64,000 nt of DNA from Bacillus paralicheniformis. GTDB taxonomy: Bacteria > Bacillota > Bacilli > Bacillales > Bacillaceae. The translations under genes and the position numbers were made by a program. The stretch lies in the NCBI RefSeq assembly GCF_001042485.2, contig NZ_LBMN02000035.1, positions 1 to 64,000 on the forward strand, read 5' to 3'. Of this stretch, positions 8,473 through 17,426 are shown one piece after another. Each line of letters starts with the position of its first letter. The first letter of the stretch is position 1. The notes beneath the pieces are model-generated. The model saw nothing but the letters and a program-made list of their open reading frames with translations, did no database searches and was not told where the DNA came from.

Positions 8473-9360
8473 ATGATGAATAAAAAATTAAAAAGAGCAT
8501 CGCTCATGAAAAGGCATGAAACGATGTTTCAGTGCCCGATATGCGCAACGAATATGGCGGTCACCGATTTAAAAAGCCTGATCTGTAAAAACGGACATAC
8601 GTTTGATATCGCAAGAGGGGGATATGTCAATGTCACAACGCATGCTCCTTCTGTTAAATATGATAAAGAATTATTTGAAGCGAGAAGAATGTTAGCCGCC
8701 CGCGGCTTTTTTGAACCGCTTAGCGGCGCTTTGACAGATCGTCTCGAACAAGCAGGCCTCCCGTTTTGCAACTTTGTCAGCATCCTCGATGCCGGCTGCG
8801 GGGAAGGTTCGCATTTGGCGCGGATCGTTGAAAAGCTTCAAATGCGTTCCGGATCGCCTGTCCTTGGCGTCGGGCTTGATTTGGCGAAAGCCGGGATTGT
8901 GTCTGCGACTAAGCAAGAAAGAGAGGCGATCTGGTGTGTCGCCGATCTGGCTGCCGCGCCGTTTCGGAATCGTTCATTCGACGCGATCCTCAATATATTG
9001 TCGCCTTCTAATTACGCGGAATTCGAGCGGCTGTTATCGGATGACGGCATCGTTTTGAAAGTGATTCCGAAAAGCGGCTATCTGAAAGAACTGCGGGGAT
9101 TTTTGTATGACGGCTTGGACAAACAAGCCTATACGAGCGAGGATGCGGCTGAGCGGTTCTCGTCTCATTTCGATCTGATCGACAGAACGGAGATCGCCTA
9201 CAGCAAACGTTTAGACCAAAGCCTTCTCGCGCCGCTCATCAAGATGACGCCATTATCATGGCGCGCAGAAAAGGAGCGGATCAATGCCTTTTTAAAGAAA
9301 GAATCCGCTGTTACGACCGTCCATCTCGACATTTTAGCCGGCAGGAAAAAAACGAAATAA
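8473..9360 (+). CDS. RlmA-type 23S rRNA (guanine-N1)-methyltransferase
   Basis: This 295-aa SAM-dependent methyltransferase has the RlmA/TlrB layout. An N-terminal zinc motif (C21-x2-C24, then C38-x3-H42) with GHTFDIARGGYVN is diagnostic of the family, and a Rossmann domain carries ILDAGCGEG (104-112). Members methylate G745 (RlmA-I) or G748 (RlmA-II) in helix 35 of 23S rRNA at the exit tunnel. In TlrB, G748 methylation contributes to tylosin and mycinamicin resistance. Which base this one modifies cannot be told from sequence. GAGGTG precedes the ATG by five bases. As I recall, B. subtilis has ylmB at this position and its RlmA-like gene (yxjB) elsewhere, so the locus appears rearranged here. 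Confidence 0.8.
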   Translation: MMNKKLKRASLMKRHETMFQCPICATNMAVTDLKSLICKNGHTFDIARGGYVNVTTHAPSVKYDKELFEARRMLAARGFFEPLSGALTDRLEQAGLPFCNFVSILDAGCGEGSHLARIVEKLQMRSGSPVLGVGLDLAKAGIVSATKQEREAIWCVADLAAAPFRNRSFDAILNILSPSNYAEFERLLSDDGIVLKVIPKSGYLKELRGFLYDGLDKQAYTSEDAAERFSSHFDLIDRTEIAYSKRLDQSLLAPLIKMTPLSWRAEKERINAFLKKESAVTTVHLDILAGRKKTK

Positions 9361-9368
9361 ACCACTGA

Positions 9369-9397
9369 AAAGGCAGTCTAAATAAAGGACTGCCTTT
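9369..9397 (+). terminator. hairpin after rlmA-like gene, weak terminator
   Basis: AAAGGCAGTC (9369-9378) pairs perfectly with GACTGCCTTT (9388-9397). Only three T residues follow the stem, so termination may be incomplete. Confidence 0.6.
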
Positions 9398-9437
9398 CAT
9401 ATAATCTAAAAGGACATTTGATCAGAGGAGGCGTGCG

Positions 9438-9677
9438 GTGGACATGATGAACATTTCTGATTTCCAGATAAAAGATGTCGTTAACGTATCAAACGGGAAA
9501 AAGCTCGGCAGCATCGGCGATATCGATATTAATGTAACGACAGGCAAAATACAGGCGATTGTCATCGGAGGAACGGGGAAAGTTTTCGGATTTTTCGGAA
9601 AAGAAGAGGAAATCGTCATTCCGTGGCGAAATATTGTTAAAATTGGAGAAGATGTGATTCTTGTGCGTTTAAGCTGA
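9438..9677 (+). CDS. ylmC: YlmC/YmxH-family small PRC-barrel protein
   Basis: This small soluble protein of 79 aa has the PRC-barrel-like fold of the YlmC/YmxH family, which is linked to sporulation; its molecular function is not established. Conserved blocks are KDVVNVSNGKKLGSIGDIDI and FFGKEEEIVIPWRNIVKIG. The start is uncertain. GTG 9438 lies six bases after AGAGGAGG. ATG 9444 and ATG 9447 are also in frame, and the latter gives an N-terminus like that of B. subtilis YlmC. A hairpin terminator follows the gene. Confidence 0.85.
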   Translation: MDMMNISDFQIKDVVNVSNGKKLGSIGDIDINVTTGKIQAIVIGGTGKVFGFFGKEEEIVIPWRNIVKIGEDVILVRLS

Positions 9678-9706
9678 TCAAGCATATGAGATGATGCCTG
9701 ATCAAT

Positions 9707-9733
9707 CGGCGGGCCCTTATCCGCCTGCTTTTT
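9707..9733 (+). terminator. intrinsic terminator after ylmC
   Basis: GGCGG (9708-9712) pairs with CCGCC (9721-9725), followed by TGCTTTTT. An upstream imperfect repeat, GATCAAGCAT with ATGCCTGATC, may add a second hairpin. Confidence 0.6.
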
Positions 9734-9796
9734 CAACATTATTGTATACGGTGAGACCGTCTGCAAAAACGGCGATAAATGTTGCAAACAATACAT

Positions 9797-9850
9797 TTCG
9801 TTTAGTTTTTTGAAACGAAACTAAACGAATGCATCAAGATGTGTTAAAAT
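9797..9850 (+). promoter_or_regulatory. perfect 12-bp inverted repeat and extended -10 promoter before ylmD
   Basis: TTCGTTTAGTTT (9797-9808) and AAACTAAACGAA (9818-9829) form a perfect inverted repeat with a 9-base spacer. Sixteen bases further on is an extended -10 element, TGTTAAAAT (9842-9850). The repeat covers the -35 region, where a repressor could block polymerase. It has no T run after it, so it is not a terminator. I do not recognise it as the operator of any regulator I know. Confidence 0.6.
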
Positions 9851-9859
9851 AGGAGCGAT

Positions 9860-9913
9860 ATGATGAAAGACTACGATGTTTGTCGAAAGGCTGATCACCA
9901 TGAATACATATAA
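9860..9913 (+). CDS. possible 17-codon upstream ORF overlapping ylmD
   Basis: AGGAG (9851-9855) is followed by ATGATG at 9860 and 9863. They open a short frame, [17 protein letters not shown], ending at 9911-9913. The likely ylmD start at 9900 lies inside it in another frame. The best ribosome site in the area therefore serves this short ORF, and ylmD could be translationally coupled to it. No homology is recognised. It could be a chance frame. Confidence 0.35.
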   Translation: MMKDYDVCRKADHHEYI

Positions 9914-10739
9914 CCCCTTTCGTCTTGATGCTCCGTCAATGCTTTTGATTGAGGAATGGAATCAGACGGCGGAAACCGGCGGAGCCGTCACAGCCGGATT
10001 TACGACAAAAAACGGCGGAGAAAGCGAACCGCCTTTTCACTCACTGAATACAGGGCTGCACGTTCAGGATCATGAACAGCATGTCATCAATAACAGAAAA
10101 CAGATTGCCGACAACTTAAAAACCGATCTGCACGACTGGGTATTTGCCGATCAGACGCATGAAGACCGGATTCAAAAAGTGACGGATAGCGATCGCGCCA
10201 GCGGCGCTTTCCGATACGATACGGCGCTGAAGGCTACGGACGGACTTTATACAGACAGGCCAAACCTGTTTTTGGCGCTTTGCTTTGCCGACTGCGTTCC
10301 TGTTTATTTTTACGATCCGGTCCGCTCGCTGGCCGGAATCGCTCACGCGGGCTGGAAAGGCACCGCGCTCGGGATCGCAGCCAGCATGGTTGACACGTGG
10401 GTCAGCCGGGAAGGATCAAATCCCGCAGACATCCACGCCGTGATCGGGCCTGCGATCGGCTCGTGCTGCTACACTGTCGACGATCATGTAATAGACAAAA
10501 TCAGGAATCTTCCTCTTCAGCAAGAAGACAAAGCCTTTTTGACGATAAAAGAAGGGGAGTACCGTCTCGAATTAAAAGAAGTGAACAGGCAGCTGCTTGT
10601 ACACGCCGGAATTCCAAACGGCCAGATCAAGGTGAGTTCCCTTTGTACGAGCTGCGAGCATTCACTGTTTTTCTCCCATCGGAGAGACCGGGGAAAAACC
10701 GGACGGATGATGTCCTTCATCGGATTAAAGGAGGTATAG
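9900..10739 (+). CDS. ylmD: YlmD, YfiH/LACC1-family multicopper-like domain protein
   Basis: This 279-aa protein belongs to the DUF152 family (YfiH, human LACC1). Members have been called polyphenol oxidases and more recently purine nucleoside-cleaving enzymes. The family's metal site is visible: [22 protein letters not shown] and [18 protein letters not shown] 9900 is chosen because it gives the usual length and has GAAAGG upstream. ATG 9876 in the same frame is the alternative (287 aa). It is followed closely by ylmE and begins the ylmD-ylmE-sepF-ylmG-ylmH run. In Gram-positives this gene set accompanies the division cluster. Confidence 0.85.
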   Translation: MNTYNPFRLDAPSMLLIEEWNQTAETGGAVTAGFTTKNGGESEPPFHSLNTGLHVQDHEQHVINNRKQIADNLKTDLHDWVFADQTHEDRIQKVTDSDRASGAFRYDTALKATDGLYTDRPNLFLALCFADCVPVYFYDPVRSLAGIAHAGWKGTALGIAASMVDTWVSREGSNPADIHAVIGPAIGSCCYTVDDHVIDKIRNLPLQQEDKAFLTIKEGEYRLELKEVNRQLLVHAGIPNGQIKVSSLCTSCEHSLFFSHRRDRGKTGRMMSFIGLKEV

Positions 10740-10746
10740 CTTACAG

Positions 10747-11442
10747 GTGGATGTGAAAAGCAATTTACGACATATAAATGACAGGATCAACGAAGCGTGT
10801 ATCAAAGCGGGAAGAACGCCCGACGAAATATCCGTCATCGCTGTCACGAAATATGTTTCCCCGGAACGGGCGCAGGCAGCGCTTGATGCAGGAATCAGAC
10901 ATTTGGGAGAAAACCGCGATACCGGACTGCTTCACAAGCTCGACGCTCTGAAAGACAGCGAACCGGTATGGCATTTTATCGGAACCCTGCAGACGAGAAA
11001 GGTAAAAGCAATCATCGATCATGTCTCATATATCCATTCTTTAGACAGGCTTTCATTGGCCGACGAGATTCAGAAGAGGGCAAAAAAACCGATTGACTGT
11101 TTTGTTCAGGTCAACACATCTCTTGAATCTTCAAAACACGGTATGGCAAAAGAAGAGGTTCTTTCTTTTGTAAAAAAACTGTCTGCATATGAAAACATCC
11201 GGATTGCGGGATTAATGACGATGGCTCCTTTTACGGATGACGAGACGGCAATCAGAAGCTGTTTTCGCTTGCTGAGAGAGCTGCGCGACGAGGTTCGCGG
11301 GCTCGGTCAATGGAACGCCCCGTGCAGCGAGCTTTCGATGGGGATGTCTAACGACTATACGATCGCAGTCGAGGAAGGCGCGACATTCGTCAGAATCGGA
11401 TCTTCCTTAGTCGGAAATGAAACTGGAGGTGGACAATCATGA
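10747..11442 (+). CDS. ylmE: YlmE, YggS/PROSC-family pyridoxal-phosphate homeostasis protein
   Basis: This single-domain, 231-aa protein has a fold type III PLP barrel. The PLP lysine lies in [10 protein letters not shown] near residue 36. Other conserved parts are [23 protein letters not shown] and LSMGMSNDY. Members bind PLP but have no known catalysis and help balance B6 and amino-acid pools. The start is GTG, eight bases after the ylmD stop; AAAGGAGG lies 12 bases upstream. A second in-frame GTG is at 10753. The 3' end overlaps sepF by four bases (ATGA), which suggests translational coupling. Confidence 0.92.
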   Translation: MDVKSNLRHINDRINEACIKAGRTPDEISVIAVTKYVSPERAQAALDAGIRHLGENRDTGLLHKLDALKDSEPVWHFIGTLQTRKVKAIIDHVSYIHSLDRLSLADEIQKRAKKPIDCFVQVNTSLESSKHGMAKEEVLSFVKKLSAYENIRIAGLMTMAPFTDDETAIRSCFRLLRELRDEVRGLGQWNAPCSELSMGMSNDYTIAVEEGATFVRIGSSLVGNETGGGQS

Positions 11443-11891
11443 GTTTGAAAAACAAATTTAAAAACTTTTTTTCCTTGGATGATGAGGAATACGAATACGA
11501 GTACATTGAAACAGACAGGGAGGAAATCCCTGAAGAGCATGAATCGAAAGACAGAACCGCCTACCAGTCTAAAGCGGCTGGGAAGCAGAATGTCGTAAGT
11601 TTGCAAAGCGTTCAGAAATCTTCTAAAGTAGTGTTAAGTGAGCCTCGGGTGTACGCGGAAGCCCAGGAAATCGCAGACCATATCAAAAACCGGCGCGCCG
11701 TCGTCGTGAACCTGCAGCGCATTCAGCACGATCAGGCGAAAAGAATCGTTGATTTCTTGAGCGGAACTGTATATGCTCTCGGCGGCGATATTCAGCGGAT
11801 CGGAGCGGACATCTTTTTATGCACGCCTGAAAACGTCGATGTCTCCGGCACGATTTCCGAGCTCATAGAAGAAGAACATCAGAGGTGGTAA
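11439..11891 (+). CDS. sepF: SepF, FtsZ-bundling cell-division protein
   Basis: This 150-aa division protein polymerises into rings, bundles FtsZ and anchors it to the membrane. The first 13 residues ([13 protein letters not shown]) form the amphipathic membrane-binding helix. An acidic, Glu/Tyr-rich linker follows. The globular C-terminal domain starts near residue 63 ([18 protein letters not shown]) and includes [20 protein letters not shown]. The start codon overlaps the ylmE stop. Confidence 0.95.
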   Translation: MSLKNKFKNFFSLDDEEYEYEYIETDREEIPEEHESKDRTAYQSKAAGKQNVVSLQSVQKSSKVVLSEPRVYAEAQEIADHIKNRRAVVVNLQRIQHDQAKRIVDFLSGTVYALGGDIQRIGADIFLCTPENVDVSGTISELIEEEHQRW

Positions 11892-11898
11892 ATCGCAG

Positions 11899-12168
11899 AT
11901 GATCCTACTTTATCAAATTTTAAGCACGCTTATAACCGTCTATTCGTTTGCGCTCATTATTTACATTTTTATGTCTTGGGTGCCTAATGCAAGGGAGTCT
12001 TCATTCGGCCGGGTGCTTGCTTCACTTTGCGAGCCTTATCTCGAACCGTTCAGAAGGATTATTCCTCCGCTCGGGATGATTGATATTTCTCCGCTCGTGG
12101 CGATTTTCATCCTGCGGTTCGCAGATGCAGGGCTTCTTGCGGTTTTCAGAATGCTCGGCGCTTTTTAA
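11899..12168 (+). CDS. ylmG: YlmG, YggT-family membrane protein
   Basis: This 89-aa integral membrane protein has two hydrophobic segments (about residues 3-27 and 60-85), joined by a loop with the family motif [23 protein letters not shown]; the conserved core is [16 protein letters not shown]. YggT proteins are conserved next to division genes in bacteria and chloroplast ancestors. Their exact role is unknown. It lies seven bases after sepF. Confidence 0.92.
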   Translation: MILLYQILSTLITVYSFALIIYIFMSWVPNARESSFGRVLASLCEPYLEPFRRIIPPLGMIDISPLVAIFILRFADAGLLAVFRMLGAF

Positions 12169-12302
12169 AGACATTATGCCGATCTCCCGTAAGACTTACC
12201 GCAGGCAGCGGCGCCGTGGTTCAGGAGCGTGCCTTCAATCTTTGCGGGCCGAGTATCGGGCTTGGCTGTAGGCCAGGCCTCTTTACATAGAAAGGAAAGA
12301 CA

Positions 12303-13079
12303 ATGAGCGATATTTACCAGCATTTCAGAAAAGACGAAGAGCCGTTTATCGACCAGGCTCTTGAGTGGAAAAGAATCGTGGCGGAACAGTACCGGATGAA
12401 GCTGACCGATTTTTTGGACCCGCGGGAACAGGTGATCCTGCAATCTGTCATCGGTCAGTCGGACGAAGTGAGGCTTGAATTTTTCGGGGGCTTCCCTGAG
12501 GCCGAACGAAAGAGGGCTTTACTATTCCCTGAATATGCCGAGCCGTCTGCCGAAGATTTTCAGCTTCAGGGCTGGGAAGTCATCTATCCGCAAAAATTCG
12601 CCTCCATCGAGCATCGCGAGCTTCTCGGCTCATTGATGGGCATCGGATTGAGGCGCCAAAAGTTCGGCGACCTGATCTTTTCGGACGGGACATGGCAGTT
12701 TATCTGTTCGGAAGAAGTCGCTGATTTTGTTTTCACCCAGCTGACACAAATCGGCAAGGTGAAAGTTTCCCTTGAAAAAATTCCGCTTTCTAAGCTTAAA
12801 GTACCGGAGCAGGATGTCGAAATAAGGGATGATACGGTTTCATCTTTGAGGCTTGATGCGATTTGCTCGGCAATGAGCAGGCAATCCCGGCAAAAAGCAC
12901 AGGTTCTCGTGAAAAATGGCCTCGTGAAAGTGAACTGGAAAGTCATTGAAGACCCTTCATATGAACTGGCGGAAGGGGATATGATTTCGATCCGGGGGTT
13001 TGGCCGGTTCAGGATGAAAAACATTGACGGCAAAACGAAGAAGGGCAAATGGAGATTGACGTTTGAAAAACAAAAATGA
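12303..13079 (+). CDS. ylmH: YlmH, S4-domain RNA-binding protein
   Basis: This 258-aa protein has three parts. An N-terminal region and a YlmH-type middle domain with NGL-like RNA contacts are followed by an S4 domain (about 180-240; LRLDAICSAMSRQSRQKAQ, then VLVKNGLVKVNWKV). It binds ribosomes. In B. subtilis it has been placed in ribosome-associated quality control, the pathway that also uses RqcH, whose gene is at 37060-38772 in this window. AAAGGAAAG precedes the ATG. The 134 bases before it show no clear promoter or terminator. Confidence 0.9.
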   Translation: MSDIYQHFRKDEEPFIDQALEWKRIVAEQYRMKLTDFLDPREQVILQSVIGQSDEVRLEFFGGFPEAERKRALLFPEYAEPSAEDFQLQGWEVIYPQKFASIEHRELLGSLMGIGLRRQKFGDLIFSDGTWQFICSEEVADFVFTQLTQIGKVKVSLEKIPLSKLKVPEQDVEIRDDTVSSLRLDAICSAMSRQSRQKAQVLVKNGLVKVNWKVIEDPSYELAEGDMISIRGFGRFRMKNIDGKTKKGKWRLTFEKQK

Positions 13080-13121
13080 CGCGTTTTAACAGTTTTTTCT
13101 CCGCCCGGTCGAATTTTGCTT

Positions 13122-13127
13122 TATAAT
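13122..13127 (+). promoter_or_regulatory. -10 element of a probable divIVA promoter
   Basis: A perfect TATAAT lies 49 bases before the divIVA ATG. The region 17 bp upstream (CTCCGC) does not resemble TTGACA, so the -35 is unclear. Confidence 0.4.
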
Positions 13128-13175
13128 GTTGACTAGGACAAGTGTACATAAAGAAAAATAATGGAGGTGGGCAGC

Positions 13176-13670
13176 ATGCCTTTGACGCCAAATGACATTC
13201 ATAATAAAACATTTACAAAAGCGTTCCGCGGCTATGACGAAGATGAAGTGAACGAGTTCCTGGCCCAGGTGAGAAAGGATTATGAGATCATTCTGCGCAA
13301 AAAAAATGAGCTTGAATCAAAGGTGAACGAGCTTGACGAGCGTCTCGGCCATTTTTCGACGATCGAAGAGACGTTGAATAAATCGATCCTTGTCGCACAG
13401 GAAGCAGCAGAAGACGTAAAGCGCAATTCCGAGAAAGAAGCGAAGCTCATCATTCGTGAAGCTGAGAAAAACGCTGACCGGATCATTAATGAATCTCTTT
13501 CAAAATCGAGAAAGATCGCGATGGAAATCGAAGAGCTGAAAAAGCAGTCAAAAGTGTTCAGAACCCGTTTCCAAATGCTGATCGAAGCGCAGCTTGACCT
13601 GTTGAAAAACGACGACTGGGATCATTTGCTTGAATACGAAGTAGACGCCGTCATGGATGAAAAAGAATAG
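13176..13670 (+). CDS. divIVA: DivIVA, pole- and septum-targeting cell-division protein
   Basis: This coiled-coil protein of 164 aa recognises negatively curved membrane, recruits the MinCD system through MinJ, and anchors chromosome origins at the pole in sporulation. The N-terminal lipid-binding domain is PLTPNDIHNKTFTKAFRGYD, with F17 and R18 as the known membrane-contact pair. Coiled coil fills residues 30-155. ATG 13176 is chosen, with GGAGGTGG (13163-13170) as the ribosome site. An in-frame ATG at 13161 would start within that site. It is the last gene before the ileS leader. Confidence 0.96.
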   Translation: MPLTPNDIHNKTFTKAFRGYDEDEVNEFLAQVRKDYEIILRKKNELESKVNELDERLGHFSTIEETLNKSILVAQEAAEDVKRNSEKEAKLIIREAEKNADRIINESLSKSRKIAMEIEELKKQSKVFRTRFQMLIEAQLDLLKNDDWDHLLEYEVDAVMDEKE

Positions 13671-13686
13671 AATTTCATTTGCGTTC

Positions 13687-13716
13687 TTGACATATCGTCA
13701 TCCGTTCGCATATAAT
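13687..13716 (+). promoter_or_regulatory. sigma-A promoter of ileS
   Basis: TTGACA (13687-13692) and TATAAT (13711-13716) are both perfect, with an 18-bp spacer. It drives the T-box leader that follows. Confidence 0.85.
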
Positions 13717-13743
13717 ACGTTCATAAATTGAGTGAAAAACGTT

Positions 13744-13984
13744 TGAGAGGGACAGACATTGATTTCTGAAAACAATGAAAGCGACCCGGGGGCGGTGTAA
13801 GCCCGGGATTGTTGGAATCGTTGTGAATCAGCCCTCAAGTTTCCTTTCTGAACCGTCCAGTAGGAAAGGACGTCCCATCACGTTACGATGTTTGAGCGGA
13901 TAAGCCGAATCGGCTTGTCTAAAAGGGTGGTACCGCGAGATCAAAGCCTTCTCGTCCCTTATGGGATGAAAAGGCTTTTTTTGT
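13744..13984 (+). ncRNA. T-box riboswitch controlling ileS (Ile, specifier ATC)
   Basis: The leader has the canonical T-box sequence AGGGTGGTACCGCG at 13924-13937, whose TGG pairs with the 3' NCCA of uncharged tRNA. Stem I opens at 13744 with GAGAGGG and closes with CCCTC near 13831. The base triplet ATC at 13827-13829 in the specifier loop matches isoleucine, the amino acid of the downstream synthetase. The terminator stem pairs 13943-13958 with 13963-13978 and ends in seven T residues. When tRNA-Ile is uncharged the antiterminator should form and ileS is transcribed. The region of 343 bases between divIVA and ileS is explained by this element and its promoter. Confidence 0.93.
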
Positions 13985-14013
13985 TTTAGAAAAGATGTTT
14001 TGGAGGAATGGTA

Positions 14014-16782
14014 ATGGATTATAAAGATACGCTCTTAATGCCGAAAACAGATTTTCCGATGAGAGGAAACCTGCCGAACCGTGAACCTGAAATCCAGGGG
14101 AAATGGGAAGATATGGACATTTACAGCCTCGTTCAGAAACGAACCGAAGGCCGGCCGATGTTCGTGCTTCATGACGGACCTCCGTATGCGAACGGCGATA
14201 TTCATATGGGCCATGCGCTCAACAAAGTACTGAAGGACTTCATCGTCCGTTCGAGATCGATGAGCGGCTATCATGCACCGTATGTTCCGGGCTGGGATAC
14301 ACACGGCCTGCCGATTGAAACAGCGCTCACGAAAAACAAAAAAGTGAAGCGCAAAGAAATGACGGTAGCCGAATTCCGCAAGCTTTGCGAAGAATACGCA
14401 TGGCAGCAAATCGAAGGACAAAAAACGCAATTTAAGCGCCTCGGTGTCAGAGGAGATTGGGAAAACCCATACGTGACCCTTAAGCCGGAGTTTGAAGCGC
14501 AGCAAATTAAAGTATTCGGCGAAATGGCGAAAAAAGGCTATATTTACAAAGGGAAGAAGCCGGTTTACTGGTCCCCTTCAAGCGAATCCGCTCTGGCTGA
14601 AGCTGAAATCGAATACCATGATAAACGCTCGCCGTCTATCTATGTTGCATTCGATGTGAAAGATGGAAAAGGTGTATTAACAAACGGCGAAAAAATCGTC
14701 ATTTGGACGACAACGCCGTGGACGATCCCGGCCAATCTCGGCATCGCCGTACACCCTGAATTGGAGTACAGCGTCGTTGCTGCCGGAGGCGCGCGCTATG
14801 TGATGGCAAGCGCATTGATTGAAAGCGTGGCAAAAGCGATCGGCTTTGAAGATCATGAAGTCGTTCAAACTGTTAAAGGAAAAGACCTGGAACATATCGT
14901 CGCGGTTCATCCTTTATACAGCAGAGATTCTCTTGTTATGCTCGGTGAACACGTAACTACAGATGCCGGTACAGGCTGTGTTCATACTGCTCCGGGACAC
15001 GGTGAAGACGACTTTATCATCGGTCAGAAATACGGACTTGACGTGCTTTGCCCGGTTGATGAAAAAGGACATATGACGAGCGAAGCCCCTGGTTTTGAAG
15101 GACTGTTTTACGATCAGGCCAACAAACCGATTACAGAACAGCTCGAAGAAAAAGGCGCTTTGCTGAAGCTCGATTTCATCACCCACTCCTATCCGCACGA
15201 CTGGAGAACGAAAAAACCGACCATTTTCCGCGCGACCTCCCAATGGTTCGCTTCTATCAAAGACTTTAGAGACGAGCTTCTTGACGCGGTGAAAGAAACA
15301 AAATGGGTGCCTGAATGGGGCGAAACGCGCCTCTACAATATGATCCGCGACCGCGGTGACTGGTGTATCTCAAGACAGCGCGCATGGGGCGTGCCGATTC
15401 CGGTATTTTATGCCGAAAATGGGGAGCCGATCATCACGGATGAAACGATCGACCACGTTTCTGAACTATTCAGGGAGCACGGTTCGAACATTTGGTTTGA
15501 AAAAGAAGCGAATGAACTGCTTCCGGAAGGCTTTACGCATCCGGGAAGTCCGAACGGCAAGTTCACAAAGGAACAGGACATCATGGATGTCTGGTTTGAT
15601 TCAGGTTCGTCACATCAGGCCGTACTGGAAGAGCGCGATGATCTTGTAAGACCTGCGGACTTGTATCTGGAAGGATCTGACCAATACCGCGGCTGGTTTA
15701 ACTCATCGATTTCGACAGCCGTTGCCGTAACGGGTAAAGCACCATATAAAGGCGTGCTGTCACACGGTTTTGCCCTTGACGGAGAAGGCCGCAAGATGAG
15801 CAAATCACTCGGCAATGTCGTTGTTCCGGCAAAAATCATGAATCAGTTCGGGGCCGATATTTTAAGACTGTGGGTCGCATCTGTCGACTATCAAGCAGAT
15901 GTCCGCGTATCTGACGCGATCTTAAAGCAAGTCGCAGAAGTGTACCGGAAGATCCGCAACACGTTCCGTTTTCTTCACGGCAACATTGCTGATTTTGACC
16001 CGGCGAAAGATGCAATCGCTGTGGAAGAACTTCGCGAAGTCGATCAGTACATTTTGATCAAGCTGAACAGCCTTATTGAAAAAGTCAAAAAAGCATATGA
16101 AGAATATGATTTTGCGGTCATTTACCATGCTGTCCACAACTTCTGCGCGATCGAGCTCAGCTCATTCTATATGGATTTTGCCAAAGACGTCGTTTATATT
16201 GAACACGCCGATCATAAAGACCGCCGCAGCATGCAGACCGTTTTTTACGAAACGTTGCTCGGGCTTGTCAAGCTGATCGCGCCGATCCTGCCGCATACTG
16301 CTGACGAAATGTGGAGCCACTTCACATTCGTATCGGAAAAAAGCGTGCAGCTTACCGATATGCCGGAAACAAGAGACATTCCAAATGCAAAAGAGACGGA
16401 AGAGAAGTTCGACAGCTTCATGAAGCTTCGCGGCGATGTTCTTAAAGCGCTTGAAACAGCGCGTAATGAAAAGATCATCGGAAAATCTTCGGTTGCGAGC
16501 TTGACGCTGTATCCAAATGAAGAAGCAAAAGCGCTGCTTTCTTCGATCAAGGAAGACGTCAAACAGCTGTTCATCGTGTCAGAGCTTCTCATCGGCGGAA
16601 CGGAAGCCGAAGCGCCTGAAGGTGCGCAGACGTTTGACACAGGAAAAATCGTCGTTGCTCAGGCAGAAGGCGAAACTTGTGAGCGGTGTCGCATGGTTTC
16701 CAAAGAAATCGGCCAGGATGCCGATCATCCGGAGCTTTGCCCTCGCTGTGCCGGAATTGTGAAGACGTATTATCAAAATTAA
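14014..16782 (+). CDS. ileS: isoleucyl-tRNA synthetase
   Basis: This class I synthetase of 922 aa charges tRNA-Ile and hydrolyses mischarged Val. Signature motifs are [12 protein letters not shown] (HIGH type) near residue 55 and [10 protein letters not shown] (KMSKS). The CP1 editing domain lies between them ([25 protein letters not shown]). The C-terminus has a complete zinc-knuckle set, CERC and CPRC. ATG 14014 is preferred because GGAGGA ends six bases before it. The in-frame ATG 14008 touches the ribosome site. Expression is set by the T-box upstream, and a strong terminator follows. Confidence 0.97.
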   Translation: MDYKDTLLMPKTDFPMRGNLPNREPEIQGKWEDMDIYSLVQKRTEGRPMFVLHDGPPYANGDIHMGHALNKVLKDFIVRSRSMSGYHAPYVPGWDTHGLPIETALTKNKKVKRKEMTVAEFRKLCEEYAWQQIEGQKTQFKRLGVRGDWENPYVTLKPEFEAQQIKVFGEMAKKGYIYKGKKPVYWSPSSESALAEAEIEYHDKRSPSIYVAFDVKDGKGVLTNGEKIVIWTTTPWTIPANLGIAVHPELEYSVVAAGGARYVMASALIESVAKAIGFEDHEVVQTVKGKDLEHIVAVHPLYSRDSLVMLGEHVTTDAGTGCVHTAPGHGEDDFIIGQKYGLDVLCPVDEKGHMTSEAPGFEGLFYDQANKPITEQLEEKGALLKLDFITHSYPHDWRTKKPTIFRATSQWFASIKDFRDELLDAVKETKWVPEWGETRLYNMIRDRGDWCISRQRAWGVPIPVFYAENGEPIITDETIDHVSELFREHGSNIWFEKEANELLPEGFTHPGSPNGKFTKEQDIMDVWFDSGSSHQAVLEERDDLVRPADLYLEGSDQYRGWFNSSISTAVAVTGKAPYKGVLSHGFALDGEGRKMSKSLGNVVVPAKIMNQFGADILRLWVASVDYQADVRVSDAILKQVAEVYRKIRNTFRFLHGNIADFDPAKDAIAVEELREVDQYILIKLNSLIEKVKKAYEEYDFAVIYHAVHNFCAIELSSFYMDFAKDVVYIEHADHKDRRSMQTVFYETLLGLVKLIAPILPHTADEMWSHFTFVSEKSVQLTDMPETRDIPNAKETEEKFDSFMKLRGDVLKALETARNEKIIGKSSVASLTLYPNEEAKALLSSIKEDVKQLFIVSELLIGGTEAEAPEGAQTFDTGKIVVAQAEGETCERCRMVSKEIGQDADHPELCPRCAGIVKTYYQN

Positions 16783-16787
16783 CCACG

Positions 16788-16818
16788 AAGCGGTTCGGAG
16801 TTTTTCCGAACCGCTTTT
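16788..16818 (+). terminator. intrinsic terminator after ileS
   Basis: AAGCGGTTCGGA (16788-16799) pairs perfectly with TCCGAACCGCTT (16805-16816), followed by T residues. Confidence 0.9.
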
Positions 16819-17005
16819 AATATGCCGCCAAACCTTATCAGGCCTGCCCAGGCGTCCTGTCTGAACGCACATCCTGGGAAAGTCCGGAGAAAGGATGCCA
16901 TTGCTGACATCGTTTTGTACGTCAGGAAAAATCTTTTGGGCTTGGATACCGGCTTTGTCGGTAACACTAAGGTCACAAACGATAAGAGCAGGAGTTGATG
17001 TAGGC

Positions 17006-17371
17006 GTGAACGATCAGCTGGCGGCAATTCATACCGAACTTCTTCAAATGAAGGAAGAACTGGAAGCAAGGCTTTTTGAATACTCCTTTTTTCAGCAGGA
17101 TTCTCAAGGCATCAATTCGTATCAGCAGGTTACACTTATGTATCATGTCAAAGAAGAGCTTCAGGACGTGCTTTTGGCCCTTTCAAAAATCGAAAACGGA
17201 ACATACGGCATTTGCGAAGAAACGAATCAGGCAATTCCGCTGGAAAAAATGGCTATTCTGCCGACGGCGCGCACCGCGAACGATTTTTTATATCATGCCC
17301 AGTTTGAAAAAAAGACGCTTCCTATTTGGGCTGAGACGGATGAGACGTTCAACCGGGCGCTCTACTCATAA
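17006..17371 (+). CDS. ylyA: YlyA, DksA/TraR-like RNA polymerase-binding sporulation protein
   Basis: This 121-aa protein has an N-terminal coiled coil ([20 protein letters not shown] onwards) and a C-terminal region shaped like the DksA/TraR zinc domain. Only one of the usual four cysteines remains ([17 protein letters not shown]). In B. subtilis YlyA is made in the forespore under sigma-G, binds RNA polymerase and tunes germination genes. GTG 17006 is the likely start. AGGAG at 16990-16994 is 11 bases away, a long spacing. No convincing sigma-G promoter is seen in the 187 bases upstream. TGGATA at 16943-16948 with ACACTA further on is a weak candidate. Confidence 0.82.
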   Translation: MNDQLAAIHTELLQMKEELEARLFEYSFFQQDSQGINSYQQVTLMYHVKEELQDVLLALSKIENGTYGICEETNQAIPLEKMAILPTARTANDFLYHAQFEKKTLPIWAETDETFNRALYS

Positions 17372-17375
17372 CATT

Positions 17376-17408
17376 CTGCAAGAGGGGAGGGCTTTTGCCC
17401 TCTTGCAG
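17376..17408 (+). terminator. strong hairpin after ylyA without T run
   Basis: CTGCAAGAGGG (17376-17386) pairs with CCCTCTTGCAG (17398-17408). An alternative inner stem, GAGGGC/GCCCTC, is also possible. No T run follows, so it may be an mRNA 3'-end stabiliser or a weak terminator. Confidence 0.45.
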
Positions 17409-17426
17409 GATGTCAATGAATATTCC

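Noticed and set aside
16943..16969. A sigma-G promoter for ylyA
   Set aside because: The TGGATA and ACACTA elements have poor match and spacing; mentioned in the gene entry but not called.
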